Positions 63,612-64,000 of a stretch of 64,000 bases of DNA are shown here, piece after piece. A program made the translations under genes and the position numbers. The notes below the pieces were generated by a model that searched no databases, was not told the DNA's origin, and was given only the letters and a program-made list of their open reading frames with translations. This stretch comes from Pinirhizobacter sp036499745. GTDB lineage: Bacteria; Pseudomonadota; Gammaproteobacteria; Xanthomonadales; Rhodanobacteraceae. Position 1 is the first letter of the stretch, and each line of letters opens with the position of its first letter. The stretch spans positions 10,258 to 74,257 of the forward strand of contig NZ_DASYDG010000002.1 in NCBI RefSeq assembly GCF_036499745.1, in the 5' to 3' direction.

Positions 63612-64000
63612 ATGTCTGTCCGTTTCGGGCGAGCGCTTGTTCCACTGGTTGCCGTGGCCCTTTTGGAAGGTTGCGGCCAGTCTGTTCCTGTAAAGGCGAC
63701 CTACTATTTTCCGAAGGCCCGCACGAGCATCGTGGTGACCGAGACGTTGTCGTGCACACCAAAAGGATTACTGATGACCAACCTCGTCGTGGATCCCACG
63801 ACGGAGTACATGCGCGACGATAGTGCTTACGCCACCATCGATGAAAAGGATTTCGGTGGAACTTTCAGTGATGCCGATGTGGCAATTACGTACACGGGTG
63901 ACGGGAGACTGACGGGGATCAATACGTCGACCGTGGGGGAAGGGCCCGACATCGTCAAAGGTGTCGTGAGCGTTGCGACTGCCATTGCAGGATTGCCCTT
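63612..64000 (+). CDS. Putative lipoprotein, 3' end missing
   Basis: GAGGAGGAAT immediately before ATG 63612 is an excellent Shine-Dalgarno. The first 129 residues are visible and the frame runs off the right edge. A lipoprotein signal with lipobox L-E-G-C (Cys near residue 21) is present, so it would be lipidated and exported. The body is not recognised; Thr- and Val-rich strands suggest a beta fold. Confidence 0.7.
   Translation, partial: MSVRFGRALVPLVAVALLEGCGQSVPVKATYYFPKARTSIVVTETLSCTPKGLLMTNLVVDPTTEYMRDDSAYATIDEKDFGGTFSDADVAITYTGDGRLTGINTSTVGEGPDIVKGVVSVATAIAGLP

Overview
The window is about 64 kb of GC-rich DNA from a free-living, plant- or soil-associated gammaproteobacterium. The best guess is the Xanthomonadales, family Rhodanobacteraceae (Luteibacter/Dyella-like). 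The basis is the Xanthomonas/Caulobacter-type TonB-dependent receptors, many exported carbohydrate-active enzymes, a secreted sedolisin peptidase, a subclass B3 metallo-beta-lactamase and a family of inverted GGGGTCAGAGTCA repeats. No rRNA, tRNA, CRISPR or phage module was seen. The genus is an inference from gene content only.

Layout. 1-10.3 kb is a one-directional arabinose-polymer utilisation locus: the end of a clan-A glycoside hydrolase, a TonB receptor, a GH43 enzyme, a second paralogous TonB receptor, a GH93-like exo-arabinanase with three Asp-boxes and a second GH43 enzyme. A textbook terminator sits between the second receptor and the GH93-like gene. 10.3-14 kb holds a DoxX-like protein with a divergent TetR regulator, the B3 metallo-beta-lactamase, another DoxX-like protein and an SRPBCC gene broken by one in-frame stop. 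14-25.5 kb has GH97, an AraC regulator divergent from an alcohol dehydrogenase/GST pair, a 940-residue protein joining peptidoglycan-binding, GH19-like, papain-like and alpha/beta-hydrolase parts, a Tat-exported GH127 beta-L-arabinofuranosidase, and a serine beta-lactamase-like hydrolase.

25.5-35.8 kb holds a HAD phosphatase, a cupin/PAS-LuxR operon with a candidate operator, a Tat-exported threonine-aldolase-like enzyme, a Rap1a/Tai-like protein, an exported EEP hydrolase, and a tightly overlapping ClC channel / Cys-motif microprotein / SDR / alpha-beta hydrolase operon. 35.9-46.4 kb contains the large S53 peptidase, a TonB receptor coupled to a CehA/McbA-type PHP hydrolase, a rubredoxin-knuckle MBL-fold protein, an epimerase and a GNAT. 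46.4-50.8 kb is an array of the repeat, an EmrB/QacA-type efflux pump with its MarR regulator, and an AraC/SDR divergent pair; a repeat doublet has become the 3' end of the AraC gene.

50.8-59.9 kb encodes a patatin phospholipase with internal membrane segments, a TPR protein, an NTF2-like protein followed by an XRE regulator, an EAL phosphodiesterase with a degenerate GGDEF domain, and an LprI-like protein. 60-64 kb carries a membrane-anchored Mrr-like nuclease, several small unrecognised genes, an IS5-type transposase remnant and the start of a lipoprotein gene. The strongest functional theme is extracellular capture and breakdown of plant L-arabinose polymers (GH43, GH93, GH127, TonB receptors), with GH97 and the clan-A hydrolase as likely accessories.
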